A stretch of 64,000 bases of DNA from Saprospiraceae bacterium (GCA_041392805.1 JAWKLJ010000001.1:3906001-3970000); one strand, 5' to 3'; shown: positions 1 through 9,830, counted from the first letter of the stretch. Notes: generated by a model not told the origin, from the sequence alone. A program made the numbers and translations.

Positions 1-474
1 CCTTCCAATTCCAACATTCAAAGCATTCCGCATATGGCTGGATTATTTGAAGACGTATTGGTGGGGTTATCAGATCATACTATGGGTATAGGTGTGCCTG
101 TTGCAGCAGTGGCCTTAGGCGCCTGTGTTGTCGAAAAACACTTTACTCTTTGTCGGGCTGATGGTGGAGTCGATAGCGCTTTTTCGCTTGAGCCAGCAGA
201 ACTTGAAGCCTTAGTGGTAGAAACGGAGCGAGCTTTTTTAGCCCTGGGCCAAGTTAAATATGGTGTTCAGAAGGTAGAAAATAACAGCAAGAAATTTAAA
301 AGATCGGTATATGTTGTCAAAGATATATTGCCAGGAGAATTACTGAGTAGTGAAAACCTGCGCGTGATTCGACCCGGAGATGGCTTGGAGCCAAAATATT
401 TTGAGACCCTTTTGGGGAAAACAGCCAAACAAGCCATCAGTGCTGGGACGCCTTTGTCCTGGGAGTTAGTATGA
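1..474 (+). CDS. pseI: Pseudaminic acid synthase, C-terminal part (5' end outside window)
   Basis: Condenses 2,4-diacetamido-2,4,6-trideoxy-L-altrose with phosphoenolpyruvate to make pseudaminic acid, a nonulosonic sugar of surface glycans. The reading frame is open from base 1 (it starts PSNSNIQSIPHMAG), so the window begins inside the gene and the ATG at 34 is internal. Visible are the end of the NeuB-type TIM barrel (GLSDHTMGIGVPVAAVALGA, then EKHFTL) and a C-terminal SAF/antifreeze-like domain over about the last 60 residues. RADGGVDSAFSLEP after EKHFTL is typical of PseI rather than sialic acid synthase NeuB, which usually has a PGPDH-type sequence there. It is followed by a hairpin terminator at 528-562, so it is the last gene of an upstream glycan-biosynthesis operon (inference). 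Family sure; PseI versus NeuB fairly sure. Confidence 0.88.
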   Translation, partial: PSNSNIQSIPHMAGLFEDVLVGLSDHTMGIGVPVAAVALGACVVEKHFTLCRADGGVDSAFSLEPAELEALVVETERAFLALGQVKYGVQKVENNSKKFKRSVYVVKDILPGELLSSENLRVIRPGDGLEPKYFETLLGKTAKQAISAGTPLSWELV

Positions 475-527
475 AAAATAGCAGCATAGCTGTATAAAGA
501 AGTAGGTTATATTTTAGGGGAATTATT

Positions 528-562
528 GTCGGGAGCCATTTATTTGACTCCTGACTTTTTTT
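528..562 (+). terminator. Rho-independent terminator after pseI
   Basis: GTCGGGAG (528-535) pairs with CTCCTGAC (548-555) in an 8-bp stem with one G-U pair and a 12-nt loop, followed directly by a run of seven T. It lies 54 bases after the pseI stop and ends that transcription unit. Confidence 0.75.
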
Positions 563-892
563 ATTTAAAGGCTAGGTGAATTAATCTGAAAACCTTTTTT
601 AAGTTTCTCCGTATACCATTTTGTATCAAGATGTCGTATATTTACAATATATATATAAAATGGCTATTATTAATAGCCCAGGGTTGCTTACCTACTATTT
701 CTTTTTCATACATGGTTTATCATTTCCTGCTACATTAGTCGGTTGACTTCTTTGTAGTTACGGTTGTTTTTGGGTTGCTCAAGCCAATTTGTGCCATGGT
801 CACCATCGCTTTCTTTTAGGCGCCTTGTCACATATCGCTTAGCTTTTCCATGCTATAGGCGTAAATTTTTTTAACAAACAAGAAAGGTTGTT
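563..892. other. Intergenic region upstream of the H-NOX gene
   Basis: About 330 bases, AT-rich in the first part, with no reading frame that looks like a gene and no tRNA-like fold that I can see. It must carry the promoter of the sensor operon, but I find no clean TAnnTTTG box. The A-rich stretch just before the ATG at 893 is usual for Bacteroidota, which depend little on Shine-Dalgarno pairing. Confidence 0.4.
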
Positions 893-1432
893 ATGAAAGG
901 AATTGTATTTACGGAGTTCCTCGAAATGGTTGAAGAGAAGTATGGCTATGAAATTGTAGATAAAATTATTGATGAAAGTCAATTACCCTCTGGAGGGTCT
1001 TATACTTCGATAGGCACTTACTCCCATGCTGAAATGGTGCATTTGATTACGGGCTTGAGTAGACATACATCAGAAGATGTTCCTTCTTTATTAAAGGCAT
1101 TTGCCTTGTACTTTTTTGATACCCTCGAAAAAACGTACCCGCACTTTCTAGAAGCAGCGGATAATGCTTTCGATTTTTTGGAGTCTATCGACAAATACAT
1201 TCATGTCGAAGTAAGGAAGCTTTATCCTGATGCAGAATTGCCTCATTTTGAAACCAGACAGCTTGCCGACAACAAACTAGAAATGATTTACTCCTCAGAA
1301 CGGTCTATGGCTGATTTTGCGGAGGGCTTAATGGAAAGAGCCATTGGCTATTATGGAGAATCTGCTAGTATTGTTCGGCAAAATCTGACTGCGGATGGGA
1401 AAAAAGTGCAATTCATAGTGACTAAACAATAG
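893..1432 (+). CDS. H-NOX (HNOB) haem-binding gas sensor
   Basis: Stand-alone cytoplasmic H-NOX domain of 179 residues, the usual length for bacterial H-NOX proteins, which bind NO (sometimes O2) through a b-type haem and control a partner kinase. The start MKGIVF and the family signature residues are present: the proximal haem ligand is His104 (IHVEVRKLYPDAELP) and the haem-propionate clamp YxSxR is YSSER at 133-137. The stop is 6 bases before the hybrid kinase start at 1439, the classical H-NOX/HahK arrangement, so the kinase is very probably its partner. It is the first gene of a co-directional locus that runs to 10.3 kb. Fold and haem ligands are read from the sequence; NO as the ligand is inferred from the family. 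Confidence 0.93.
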   Translation: MKGIVFTEFLEMVEEKYGYEIVDKIIDESQLPSGGSYTSIGTYSHAEMVHLITGLSRHTSEDVPSLLKAFALYFFDTLEKTYPHFLEAADNAFDFLESIDKYIHVEVRKLYPDAELPHFETRQLADNKLEMIYSSERSMADFAEGLMERAIGYYGESASIVRQNLTADGKKVQFIVTKQ

Positions 1433-1438
1433 GATTCA

Positions 1439-3571
1439 ATGGCCGAAATGGAGTTACTCAAAAGAAAAATAGATAGGGAGCGGAATGCTCGAAAGCAGGC
1501 AGAAGCCATTTTGGAACAAAAGGCCATAGAACTTTTTCATGCCAATGAACAGCTTCGAAAACTCAATGAAAGCTTGGAACAAAAGGTAGAAGAACGCACC
1601 AGAGGACTAGAGGCAAGTGAGTTGAAGTACCGCATGATCATGGAAAATATGGATTTAGGTTTGGTAGAGCTAGACTTAAATAAAAAGATCATGCGGGCCT
1701 ATGATAAGTTTTGTCAAATGACAGGTTATAAGGCTGAAGAATTAGAGGGCCAACTAATTCATGAAATTCTTCTTCCGGAGGAATCTCTAAAGATTCTGGC
1801 AGTGGCTGATGAGAAACGAAAGAAAGGAGAGTCTGGTGTTTTTGAACTCCAACTCAAACGAAAAAATGGAAACCTATTGTGGGTCCTAGTAAGTAGAGCC
1901 CCTATATATGATTTAAACAATGTATTGGTTGGTTCATTGGGGATCCATTTTGATATGACTACCCGAAAAAAACTTGAAGAAGACCTTGCAAATGCCAAAG
2001 CAGTAGCCGAAAAAGCCCAAGAAGCGGAAAGCCAATTTCTGGCCCGAATGAGCCATGAAATCCGGACCCCTTTGAATGCCATCATTGGAATGTCTCATAT
2101 TTTATTTGATACGGAGCCGACAAAGGCGCAGCAAGAGTATCTCTCTATTTTGAAAAGTTCGGCTGATATTCTTCTCGCGTTAATCAATGATATCCTTGAT
2201 TTCTCCAAAATCCAGGCAGGAGAAATTGCCGTCAATCCGAAAGAATTTGATCTTTCTGGCCTTATCCGATCCTTGCAAAAAACCTTTCAGCACAAACTGG
2301 AAGAAAAACCAGTAGAGGTCAAGGTCGACATCGATGCCAGCCTCAATAACTTACTTATTGGAGATGACTTGTTGCTGAACCAGGTGTTGTTAAACCTCTT
2401 GGGGAATGCGGCCAAGTTTACGGCAGAAGGCGAAATAGGAGTCAAGGTAAAGTTGCTGGAAAAAATCGAAAAGAAATGTCTCCTAGAATTTACGGTCTAC
2501 GATACGGGCATTGGTGTTCCGGCAGACAAATTGGATCTCATTTTTGAAAACTTCAAGCAAGCGGACGGAGAGGTTCGACACAAATTTGGCGGCACAGGTT
2601 TAGGCCTGGCTATTACCAAACAACTGGTAGAACTACAGGGAGGCACCATTCGTGCCCAAAGCACCTTGGGCAAAGGCACCGCTTTTGTTTTCACTATAGC
2701 ATATGAAGACACTGGGGTAGTCGCTAGTATGACGACTAAAGAGTTGCCCAAACTGACCGATATTAAAGTTGCCAATTCTCGAATACTTGTGGCCGAAGAC
2801 AATATAATGAATAGAAAATATGTAGCAACGCTATTTAAAAAATGGGACATTCCCATCCATTTTGCCCATAATGGCAGAGAAGCCGTAGAAAAAGCACAGC
2901 AAGAGCGCTTTGACCTTATCCTAATGGATATTTCCATGCCAGAAATGGATGGATACGAAGCGACTATTGCCATTAGAAACACCAAAAATCCGAATCAGCA
3001 TACGCCCATAGTGGCCCTGACAGCCTCCGCATTAGTCACAAAAAAAGAAAAAGCTTTTCAAATCGGTATGACGGACTATATGCCCAAGCCCTTCAAACCG
3101 ATGCATCTTTTGCAAAAAATCCAAAACTACATTAAACCCGAACAAACATCCCTTAAAGAAATGGAAGAAAACACAACATTTACTTTTAATGACAAACTAG
3201 ATGTGGCCACCCTAACGGTACTGTATGAAGATGATTTGGAATATGCGGCTGATTTATTTGAGACCTTCTTGGATTATACAGTAAAGGAATTGGAACCATT
3301 GAAAGCCTTGATTGAAGCGGAAGACTGGGTGAATACCAAAAGTCTTGCCCATAAGCTCAAACCAACATTTTCTATGGTTGGGTTACCTCAATTGGAAGCC
3401 AAGATGCTGGAAATTGAACTTAATGCCTTAGAACAAGCCCATAAAAAAACAATGCAGGGCCTATATGAAGAGGTGGTAGAAAGCCTTAACGCGTTTATTC
3501 CCATCATAGCCGAGGATTTAGTAAAAATGAAAAAAATCACCTTCATTGACAAACCTCGTGGGCAATCATAA
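1439..3571 (+). CDS. H-NOX-associated hybrid histidine kinase (PAS-HisKA-HATPase-REC-HPt)
   Basis: Soluble hybrid kinase of 710 residues without membrane segments. Order: N-terminal coiled coil (1-60), PAS (about 63-175), HisKA with phospho-acceptor His206 in SHEIRTPLNAIIG, HATPase_c with N-box NLLGNAAKF (about 319-327), DTGIGV and GGTGLGL motifs, receiver with Asp497 (LILMDISMPEMDG), and a C-terminal HPt with His638 (LAHKLKPTF). It can therefore run an internal His-Asp-His relay and pass phosphate to a separate receiver; the two response regulators at 3698 and 4417 are the nearest candidates. As it has no transmembrane sensor and follows the H-NOX gene by 6 bases, its input is most likely H-NOX itself. 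It is a paralogue of the kinase at 6925, with near-parallel PAS-to-HPt segments. Confidence 0.93.
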   Translation: MAEMELLKRKIDRERNARKQAEAILEQKAIELFHANEQLRKLNESLEQKVEERTRGLEASELKYRMIMENMDLGLVELDLNKKIMRAYDKFCQMTGYKAEELEGQLIHEILLPEESLKILAVADEKRKKGESGVFELQLKRKNGNLLWVLVSRAPIYDLNNVLVGSLGIHFDMTTRKKLEEDLANAKAVAEKAQEAESQFLARMSHEIRTPLNAIIGMSHILFDTEPTKAQQEYLSILKSSADILLALINDILDFSKIQAGEIAVNPKEFDLSGLIRSLQKTFQHKLEEKPVEVKVDIDASLNNLLIGDDLLLNQVLLNLLGNAAKFTAEGEIGVKVKLLEKIEKKCLLEFTVYDTGIGVPADKLDLIFENFKQADGEVRHKFGGTGLGLAITKQLVELQGGTIRAQSTLGKGTAFVFTIAYEDTGVVASMTTKELPKLTDIKVANSRILVAEDNIMNRKYVATLFKKWDIPIHFAHNGREAVEKAQQERFDLILMDISMPEMDGYEATIAIRNTKNPNQHTPIVALTASALVTKKEKAFQIGMTDYMPKPFKPMHLLQKIQNYIKPEQTSLKEMEENTTFTFNDKLDVATLTVLYEDDLEYAADLFETFLDYTVKELEPLKALIEAEDWVNTKSLAHKLKPTFSMVGLPQLEAKMLEIELNALEQAHKKTMQGLYEEVVESLNAFIPIIAEDLVKMKKITFIDKPRGQS

Positions 3572-3697
3572 GAAGAGCGCAAAAACGACCAAAGGAAGTG
3601 TTGCTTTCTTCTTAGGATTGCCTTTAGATCACAAGATTTGTTAAAGAACCAAAAATTATAGGCGTGGCCTGATCACCCTTTTTAAAAACCCAAACAA

Positions 3698-4390
3698 ATG
3701 GCACTAAACTGTATTATCGTAGACGATGACCTGATGGCCAGGAAGGCACTAGAAAAGCTTTGCGAAAAATCAGAACTGCTCAATACTATTGGCATCTGTA
3801 AGGATGCAAAGGAGGCACTGAACCTATTATCGAAGGAAATCATAGACCTCATTTTCCTGGATATTGAAATGCCGGAAATAACAGGTATAGAGTTTCTGGA
3901 ACACGCCGTATCGCTTCCCCAAGTCATTTTTACAACCTCCAAAACAGAATATGCTTTCGAGGCATTCAACTATCAAGTGACAGACTACCTGAAAAAACCC
4001 ATAACCTATCCGCGGTTTCAACAGGCGGTAGAGAAAGCTTATGCTATCCACGAAAAAAACAATGCTTACAAGGCCAATGCCCAAGAAGTCTACGTACGAG
4101 AAGATGGGCGTTTTGTGAGAATTCCTTTCGACCACATTTTATATTTCGAAAATGTAGGTGATTATATCAGGGTCAAAACCGTTAGCGGAAGCCATATTAT
4201 ACACGGAACATTGAAAAGTATTGCGGCCAAACTCGAAAATCCACAATTCTTGAAGGTTCATCGGTCTTTTATTGTAAATCTTAGTAAGATAAAAGATATC
4301 GAAGAAAATACACTGGTCATTGAGAAGAAAGTCATTCCTATTAGTAGAGCCAATAAACCAGTCTTAATGGGGAAACTCAACCTACTATAA
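3698..4390 (+). CDS. LytTR-family response regulator
   Basis: DNA-binding response regulator of 230 residues. The receiver domain (1-120) has the acidic pocket DDD at 9-11, phospho-acceptor Asp55 in LIFLDIEMPE, and the conserved Lys of KKPI. A LytTR DNA-binding domain fills about 127-230 (FENVGDYIRVKT, then FLKVHRSFIVNL). Such regulators bind paired direct repeats at promoters. It lies 126 bases after the first hybrid kinase and 26 bases before the sigma54 regulator, inside the gas-sensor locus, so it is a likely acceptor from the HPt of one or both kinases (inference). The larger gap before it may hold an internal promoter, though I see no clear box. Confidence 0.9.
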   Translation: MALNCIIVDDDLMARKALEKLCEKSELLNTIGICKDAKEALNLLSKEIIDLIFLDIEMPEITGIEFLEHAVSLPQVIFTTSKTEYAFEAFNYQVTDYLKKPITYPRFQQAVEKAYAIHEKNNAYKANAQEVYVREDGRFVRIPFDHILYFENVGDYIRVKTVSGSHIIHGTLKSIAAKLENPQFLKVHRSFIVNLSKIKDIEENTLVIEKKVIPISRANKPVLMGKLNLL

Positions 4391-4416
4391 TTCATACCAA
4401 AGCCGACTAATTATCA

Positions 4417-5778
4417 ATGAACTCAAATTCAGCAAGTATCAGGATTTTTATCGTTGAGGATGACCCTATCTACCAGCGGATGATTAAATACCTTATGGAA
4501 CTAAATCCTGACCATGAGGTGCACCTTTTTTCTACAGGGCAGGCCTGTTTGCAGCAACTTGACTTGCAGCCAAGTATTGTTTCTTTGGACTATAGTTTGC
4601 CTGATATGACTGGGGAAGAAGTTCTTAGGAAGATTCGGGCTTTCAACCAAGACATTAGTGTCATCATTCTCTCTGGCCAGCAAGATATTTCCACTGCTGT
4701 CAAATTACTAAAAGAAGGTGCCTTTGACTATATCACAAAAGATAACGAAACGAAGGATCGTTTGCTCAATGCCATTGGGCACATCAAAAACCAGAAACAC
4801 CTAAAAGAAGAAGTCAGTCTGCTTCGGGAGGCATTAGAGGTAAAATATGAAATTGGCAATGCTGTCATTGGCAACAGTAATGTTATGCAGCCAGTCTTCA
4901 AACTGATGGAAAAAGCGGGCCAAAGCAATATTACGGTTTCTCTTAATGGTGCGACTGGAACCGGAAAAGAAGTTATTGCCAAAAGCATCCATTTCATTTC
5001 TACCCGTCGGAAAGGTCCATTTGTTCCCGTAAATATGGGGGCTATCCCTAAAGAATTAGTTGAAAGTGAGTTATTTGGTCATGAAAAAGGGGCTTTTACA
5101 GGCGCTATGGCTCGCAAGAAAGGCCAATTCGAGTTAGCCAATGACGGAACACTGTTCTTAGATGAAATAGCCGAAATGGAGTTGAGTATGCAGACCAAAC
5201 TCCTACGAGCACTGCAAGAAAGAGAAATCGTCAGGGTTGGTGGTGAAAAAGCCATTCCTTTTGATGCCCGAATCATTATCGCTACACACAAAGACTTAGG
5301 TGAGGAAGTTCGACAGGGCCGGTTTAGAGAAGATTTGTATTATCGTTTATTAGGACTCAATATAAAACTTCCGCTATTGTGGGAAAGAGAAAATGACATC
5401 CTTTTGCTCGCCCAATTCTTCTTGGACAAATTTACCGAACAAAATCAAATGCCATTAATGACCATTTCCAAAGAGGCAAAGAGCAAACTCCTCGCCTATA
5501 GTTATCCAGGCAATGTGAGAGAGCTTAAAGCGATCATGGAGTTGGCTGCCGTAATGGCTTCTTCCAAAGTCATCCAAGCAGAAGACATTCAATTCAACAG
5601 TATAAAACGAGAAGCTGGTTTTTTGACAAAAGAACTTACGTTGGAGGGGTATAAAAACCTGATCATAACGGCTTTTCTTGAAAAATATGATGACGATGTT
5701 ATGCTGGTCGCTCAAAAGCTAGATATCGGAAAATCAACCATTTATAGGCTCTTAAAAGAGGAGAAACATAAAAATTAA
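4417..5778 (+). CDS. Sigma54-dependent NtrC-type response regulator
   Basis: Activator of RpoN-dependent transcription, 453 residues. Receiver at 1-120 with Asp58 (SLDYSLPDMTG). AAA+ domain with Walker A GATGTGKE (178-185), the sigma54-contacting loop GAFTGA (225-230), Walker B GTLFLDE (244-250), and a C-terminal Fis-type helix-turn-helix (VAQKLDIGKSTIYRLL). Walker A has Ala-Thr where most of the family has Glu-Ser (GESGTGKE), a conservative change that keeps the Gly-Lys core. It sits between the LytTR regulator and the FIST gene, giving the locus a second output of a different type. Targets are unknown; no obvious -24/-12 element (TGGCAC-N5-TTGC) was noted in the nearby gaps. Confidence 0.93.
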   Translation: MNSNSASIRIFIVEDDPIYQRMIKYLMELNPDHEVHLFSTGQACLQQLDLQPSIVSLDYSLPDMTGEEVLRKIRAFNQDISVIILSGQQDISTAVKLLKEGAFDYITKDNETKDRLLNAIGHIKNQKHLKEEVSLLREALEVKYEIGNAVIGNSNVMQPVFKLMEKAGQSNITVSLNGATGTGKEVIAKSIHFISTRRKGPFVPVNMGAIPKELVESELFGHEKGAFTGAMARKKGQFELANDGTLFLDEIAEMELSMQTKLLRALQEREIVRVGGEKAIPFDARIIIATHKDLGEEVRQGRFREDLYYRLLGLNIKLPLLWERENDILLLAQFFLDKFTEQNQMPLMTISKEAKSKLLAYSYPGNVRELKAIMELAAVMASSKVIQAEDIQFNSIKREAGFLTKELTLEGYKNLIITAFLEKYDDDVMLVAQKLDIGKSTIYRLLKEEKHKN

Positions 5779-5788
5779 ACGCCATACA

Positions 5789-6907
5789 ATGTTGATAGAA
5801 CATTTACAACAAGAAAAAATAATCGACATGCTAACACAAATGCCTTTTCAGGAAGGAGAGGTGTTTATGTTATTAATTGCTACTGAAAGTGCGGAAGCAG
5901 TTCAAGATTTAATTGCCAGTCTTCAGCGCAAACAAATTCCCTTTTTTGGTGCCATCTTCCCCGGCCTGATTCATGGTAAAAGGGAGATAAAGGAAGGGGT
6001 GATCATTAAGAAATGGAAAACAGCAGGCCCCCCTGTCATCATTAAAGGGCTTGCCTCAAAGCAATTGGAGGGATTTGAAAACCTGCATGTTCCCGAGGGA
6101 AATTATAAGCTAACGGCCTTCACTTTTGTCGATGGACTTACTTATCACATTGATAATTTATTGGAAAAGCTCAATAACCTATACGGTGACCGCTTAAATT
6201 TTATCGGCGGAGGCGCTGGTACCATGAGTTTTCAAAACCAAGTTTGTGTTTTCTCCAATGAAGGTTTTTTTGAAGATGCTGCGGTTATTTGTTTGGTTGA
6301 CCACAAAGTGCAATTAGGGGTAAGACACGGCTGGGAAAAGATCGCTGGCCCCCTTGTCGCCACCCAAACCGAACACAATATCATTTGCCAATTAAATTGG
6401 GAAAATGCATTTGAAGTGTATAAGGCCATTGTAGAGGCAGATTCTGGCCAAGAAATTCGGCATGACAATTTTTTTGAAATGGCCAAAAACTATCCTTTTG
6501 GGATTTACAGAGAGAATGAGGAAGATATCGTAAGAGACCCATTCAAGATGAATGAGAAAGGGGAACTCGTTTGCTTTGGAGAAATAAAACCACATACCGT
6601 TTTGAATATTCTCAAAGGAAAACCCGCCACGCTGATAGATGCGGCCCAGCACGCCCTGAATGATTGTAAAGGCGCTCAAACGGGCCCGATCCAGGCCGCT
6701 GAAACGATGGTGGTGAATTGTATTTCCCGAAGACACTTTTTAGGCGATTCTTTTTATGACGAGATTGCCATTATCGCAGATGAAATCGATCGGGAAAATG
6801 AGCAGGTTCCGCATGGTATACTTAGCCTAGGGGAAATATCATCCTATGGAACGGGCTTATTAGATGTTTTTAATAAAACAATTGTAGTCGGTACCTTTAT
6901 TCACTAG
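5789..6907 (+). CDS. FIST-domain sensor protein (NosP-like)
   Basis: Cytoplasmic FIST protein of 372 residues covering FIST_N and FIST_C; GAIFPG at 54-59 and the glycine cluster IGGGAGT at about 138-144 are typical of the fold. FIST was first defined as a ligand-binding sensory domain, and the NosP branch is a haem-dependent nitric-oxide sensor usually encoded beside its own histidine kinase. Here it lies 10 bases after the NtrC-type gene and 17 bases before a hybrid kinase, that same pairing. Whether this protein binds haem cannot be read from the sequence, since the haem ligand of NosP is not defined by a simple motif; a small-molecule ligand such as an amino acid is the alternative. Confidence 0.85.
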   Translation: MLIEHLQQEKIIDMLTQMPFQEGEVFMLLIATESAEAVQDLIASLQRKQIPFFGAIFPGLIHGKREIKEGVIIKKWKTAGPPVIIKGLASKQLEGFENLHVPEGNYKLTAFTFVDGLTYHIDNLLEKLNNLYGDRLNFIGGGAGTMSFQNQVCVFSNEGFFEDAAVICLVDHKVQLGVRHGWEKIAGPLVATQTEHNIICQLNWENAFEVYKAIVEADSGQEIRHDNFFEMAKNYPFGIYRENEEDIVRDPFKMNEKGELVCFGEIKPHTVLNILKGKPATLIDAAQHALNDCKGAQTGPIQAAETMVVNCISRRHFLGDSFYDEIAIIADEIDRENEQVPHGILSLGEISSYGTGLLDVFNKTIVVGTFIH

Positions 6908-6924
6908 ATCTAGATGATCAGAAA

Positions 6925-9789
6925 ATGGCGGATCAAAGTAAAATAATTCAGGACATTTCTTTGCTATATGAGTTATCACTGGCTGTTGGACAGTCATTGG
7001 ATATAGAAGAGAATTGTAGTGTATTCCTAAACACCTTGATCAGTCGAAAAGGATTGGCCTTTGCTTCTGTATGGCTTAAGGAAGATCTTTATTATAAATT
7101 GCAATGTGGTTTTCCAAACTTCAGGGTGGCTCAAGAGCGTATTGCTTCCAACCATTTTATGGTTGAGGCCTTAAATGGAAAAGCCTATTTGAGTGTAAAT
7201 CAGGCTCACCCTGACTTCCCGAAATTTGTTCAAGAGAAAAATGTTGCCGGTGGGACCTATGCCATTTTTCGATTAGGGGCCATTGGTTTTCTCAAGTTAT
7301 TCGCACTCAATCGGAAAGCGGCCTTCTCTGATTTGGAAATGGCACAACTCAAATCGGTTATTGATAAATTTGCGGTTTCCCTCGATGGTTGCCTGGCACA
7401 CAAACATTTAATCAAGGAAACAATTGAGCGAAAACATGCCGAAACGGAATTCATTAATGCCCAGGTTCGATTGACTCATTTAATCACTAACCTGCAAGCA
7501 GGTATCTTGCTGGAGGATGAATCCCGCCATATTCTACTAGCCAATCAGTTTTTTTGTGATATTTTCCAGATACCTGTTCCGCCAGCACAATTAATCGGTA
7601 TTGACTGTTCAGATTCAGCCGAACAAAGCAAATCTCTTTTTGCAAACCCCCAACTATTTGTGGAGGGCGTAAACACGCTGTTGAAGTGTCGAATTTTACG
7701 AGTCAACGAAGAGATCATTATGGCTGATGGCCGTATTTTGGAACGCGACTATATCCCTTTGTTTACGGGCAAAAAATACCTTGGTCACCTTTGGCAATAC
7801 CGGGATGTAACCAAGGAAAGACAAATTCAAAAAGCCATCATAAAAAGTGAAGAAAAATACAGAGGGATTATAGAAAACATGGAATTAGGCTTATTGGAAG
7901 TAACGTTGGACCAAATCATCGTTAAACCTTATGCCATATTTTGTGAAATGTTGGGCTACGAGGAGGCTGAGTTAATTGGAAAAAATGCCATAGACCTCTT
8001 TCTTCCAAAAGAATATCAGCAGATACTCCTAGCAGAAGAAGCCAAGCGGCTAGATGGTGTTGGAAGTGTTTATGAACTTCAGATTAGGAAAAAAGATGGA
8101 AGCCTGATCTGGGTATTGGTCAGCGGAGCGCCAATAAAGAATTCACATGGAACAGTGGTAGGAACCATAGGTATTCACTATGATATTACTGCTCGCAAAC
8201 GCCTGGAACAGGAACTTTCCAATGCTAAAGAAAAGGCAGAGAAAGCACAATTGGCGGAGCGTCAGTTTTTGGCCAATATGAGTCATGAAATCAGGACACC
8301 AATGAATGCCGTCATCGGGATGACCCATTTGTTATATGAAACCAAGCCGGACAAACTGCAAAAAGAATACCTCGATTCGCTCCGGTTTTCAGCGGATAGT
8401 TTGATGGGGATCATTAATAATATCCTCGATCTTTCAAAAATTGGAGCTGGGGAGGTTGAATTTGAGTCCAAGACCTTTGATTTGGTGCAACTTCTGCATT
8501 CTTTGCAACGAACCTACCAGTTTAAAGTGAGGGAAAAACCCATTAGTATGGTCCTGGAGATAGACCCCAATATCAAGAACCTGGTCATTGGAGACCCTAC
8601 CCGTCTCCATCAGATTCTCAATAATTTATTGGGCAATGCCAGCAAATTTACCCACAAAGGCACCATTGGTATCATCGCCACACTGTTGAAACAAAGCAAG
8701 GAAGAATACGTCATTGAATTTCAAGTCCATGATACGGGGATAGGTATTGCAAAAGATAAACAAGACGATGTTTTCCGGAATTTCAAGCAAGCAGATGTCA
8801 AAATAACCCGCCAATTTGGTGGAACTGGCTTAGGGTTGACGATTGTGAAAGAATTAGTAGAAATGCAAAATGGGAATATCCGCCTAGAAAGCGAGCTAGG
8901 GGAAGGTGCCCGATTTTTTATTAGCCTTCCCTTTAAGCAATCGGGTATTCCTATTACCCAATCTTCAACCCCTATAGAGGATAATAATACAGACGGTGCG
9001 CACCTACTCAAAGATATTAAGGTTCTTTTAGTGGAAGATAACATGATGAACCAAAAGTTAGCCAGTCGGATTTTGGATAAATGGGAATGCCAATTCAAGA
9101 TTGCCTCTGATGGAGAAGAAGCCGTGAAAGCCAGTTTAGCGCAGCAATATGACCTTATCCTCATGGATATTCATATGCCCAATATGGATGGTTGTGAAGC
9201 AACAGTATGCATCAGAGAAGACCAAAACAACCCCAACCAACATACACCCATTATTGCACTCACCGCTGCCGCATTATTGGAAGAAAAAACGAGGGCTTTG
9301 AATGCAGGAATGAATGATTTTGTGACCAAGCCGTTTTCTCCCCGAATTTTAAAAGAACAAGTTTTAAAAACCTTGGGCCTCAAAGCACAAGTCATCCCCA
9401 CACAGAAAAAGACGGACCAACAACAGGTTCAAATCGATTTAAAATATTTGAAAGAATTCAGTGGAGGAGACCTTTATTTTATTAGAGACATGCTGGAAAC
9501 ATATATCACGGAAGCGCCTTTGACCATGCAAAAAATTCAAGTGGCCGTTGAAAAAGAAAACTGGAAAGAAGTGTATAAGGGTATTCATAAGATGAAGCCA
9601 AGTTTCATTATGCTTGGAATGCAACATCAGCATGATTTGGCGGCAGAAGTAGAACGCATGGTTAGGTTAACTGAATTTGACACGGCCCTAGTTGGTGACA
9701 ACCTGAATCGGATCAGTGCAGATACGCAACGCACACTTCCTTTATTACAGGAAAAGTTAGCGCAAATAAATAAGGCAACAGAAGAATAG
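6925..9789 (+). CDS. Hybrid histidine kinase (GAF-PAS-PAS-HisKA-HATPase-REC-HPt), likely FIST partner
   Basis: Soluble hybrid kinase of 954 residues. Order: GAF-like domain (about 10-165), PAS (about 180-300), a second PAS starting near 313, HisKA with His454 (MSHEIRTPMNAVIG), HATPase_c with NLLGNASKF and GGTGLGL, receiver with Asp748 (LILMDIHMPNMDG), and HPt with His888 (HKMKPSFIMLG). The part from the second PAS onward matches the kinase at 1439 domain for domain and in wording (ENMELGLLE against ENMDLGLVE), so the two arose by duplication and this one gained or kept the N-terminal GAF and PAS. It follows the FIST gene by 17 bases, so FIST is its likely input. It can share the LytTR and NtrC-type outputs. 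Confidence 0.92.
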   Translation: MADQSKIIQDISLLYELSLAVGQSLDIEENCSVFLNTLISRKGLAFASVWLKEDLYYKLQCGFPNFRVAQERIASNHFMVEALNGKAYLSVNQAHPDFPKFVQEKNVAGGTYAIFRLGAIGFLKLFALNRKAAFSDLEMAQLKSVIDKFAVSLDGCLAHKHLIKETIERKHAETEFINAQVRLTHLITNLQAGILLEDESRHILLANQFFCDIFQIPVPPAQLIGIDCSDSAEQSKSLFANPQLFVEGVNTLLKCRILRVNEEIIMADGRILERDYIPLFTGKKYLGHLWQYRDVTKERQIQKAIIKSEEKYRGIIENMELGLLEVTLDQIIVKPYAIFCEMLGYEEAELIGKNAIDLFLPKEYQQILLAEEAKRLDGVGSVYELQIRKKDGSLIWVLVSGAPIKNSHGTVVGTIGIHYDITARKRLEQELSNAKEKAEKAQLAERQFLANMSHEIRTPMNAVIGMTHLLYETKPDKLQKEYLDSLRFSADSLMGIINNILDLSKIGAGEVEFESKTFDLVQLLHSLQRTYQFKVREKPISMVLEIDPNIKNLVIGDPTRLHQILNNLLGNASKFTHKGTIGIIATLLKQSKEEYVIEFQVHDTGIGIAKDKQDDVFRNFKQADVKITRQFGGTGLGLTIVKELVEMQNGNIRLESELGEGARFFISLPFKQSGIPITQSSTPIEDNNTDGAHLLKDIKVLLVEDNMMNQKLASRILDKWECQFKIASDGEEAVKASLAQQYDLILMDIHMPNMDGCEATVCIREDQNNPNQHTPIIALTAAALLEEKTRALNAGMNDFVTKPFSPRILKEQVLKTLGLKAQVIPTQKKTDQQQVQIDLKYLKEFSGGDLYFIRDMLETYITEAPLTMQKIQVAVEKENWKEVYKGIHKMKPSFIMLGMQHQHDLAAEVERMVRLTEFDTALVGDNLNRISADTQRTLPLLQEKLAQINKATEE

Positions 9790-9830
9790 TTATCTTTAAA
9801 GCTTGTTATTCGACGAAAAACCTACAAGCT

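Noticed and set aside
2497..2985. Long open frame on the minus strand inside the first hybrid kinase
   Set aside because: Shadow of the kinase coding frame; the translation has no domain and is rich in Ser/Pro as expected for an antisense reading.
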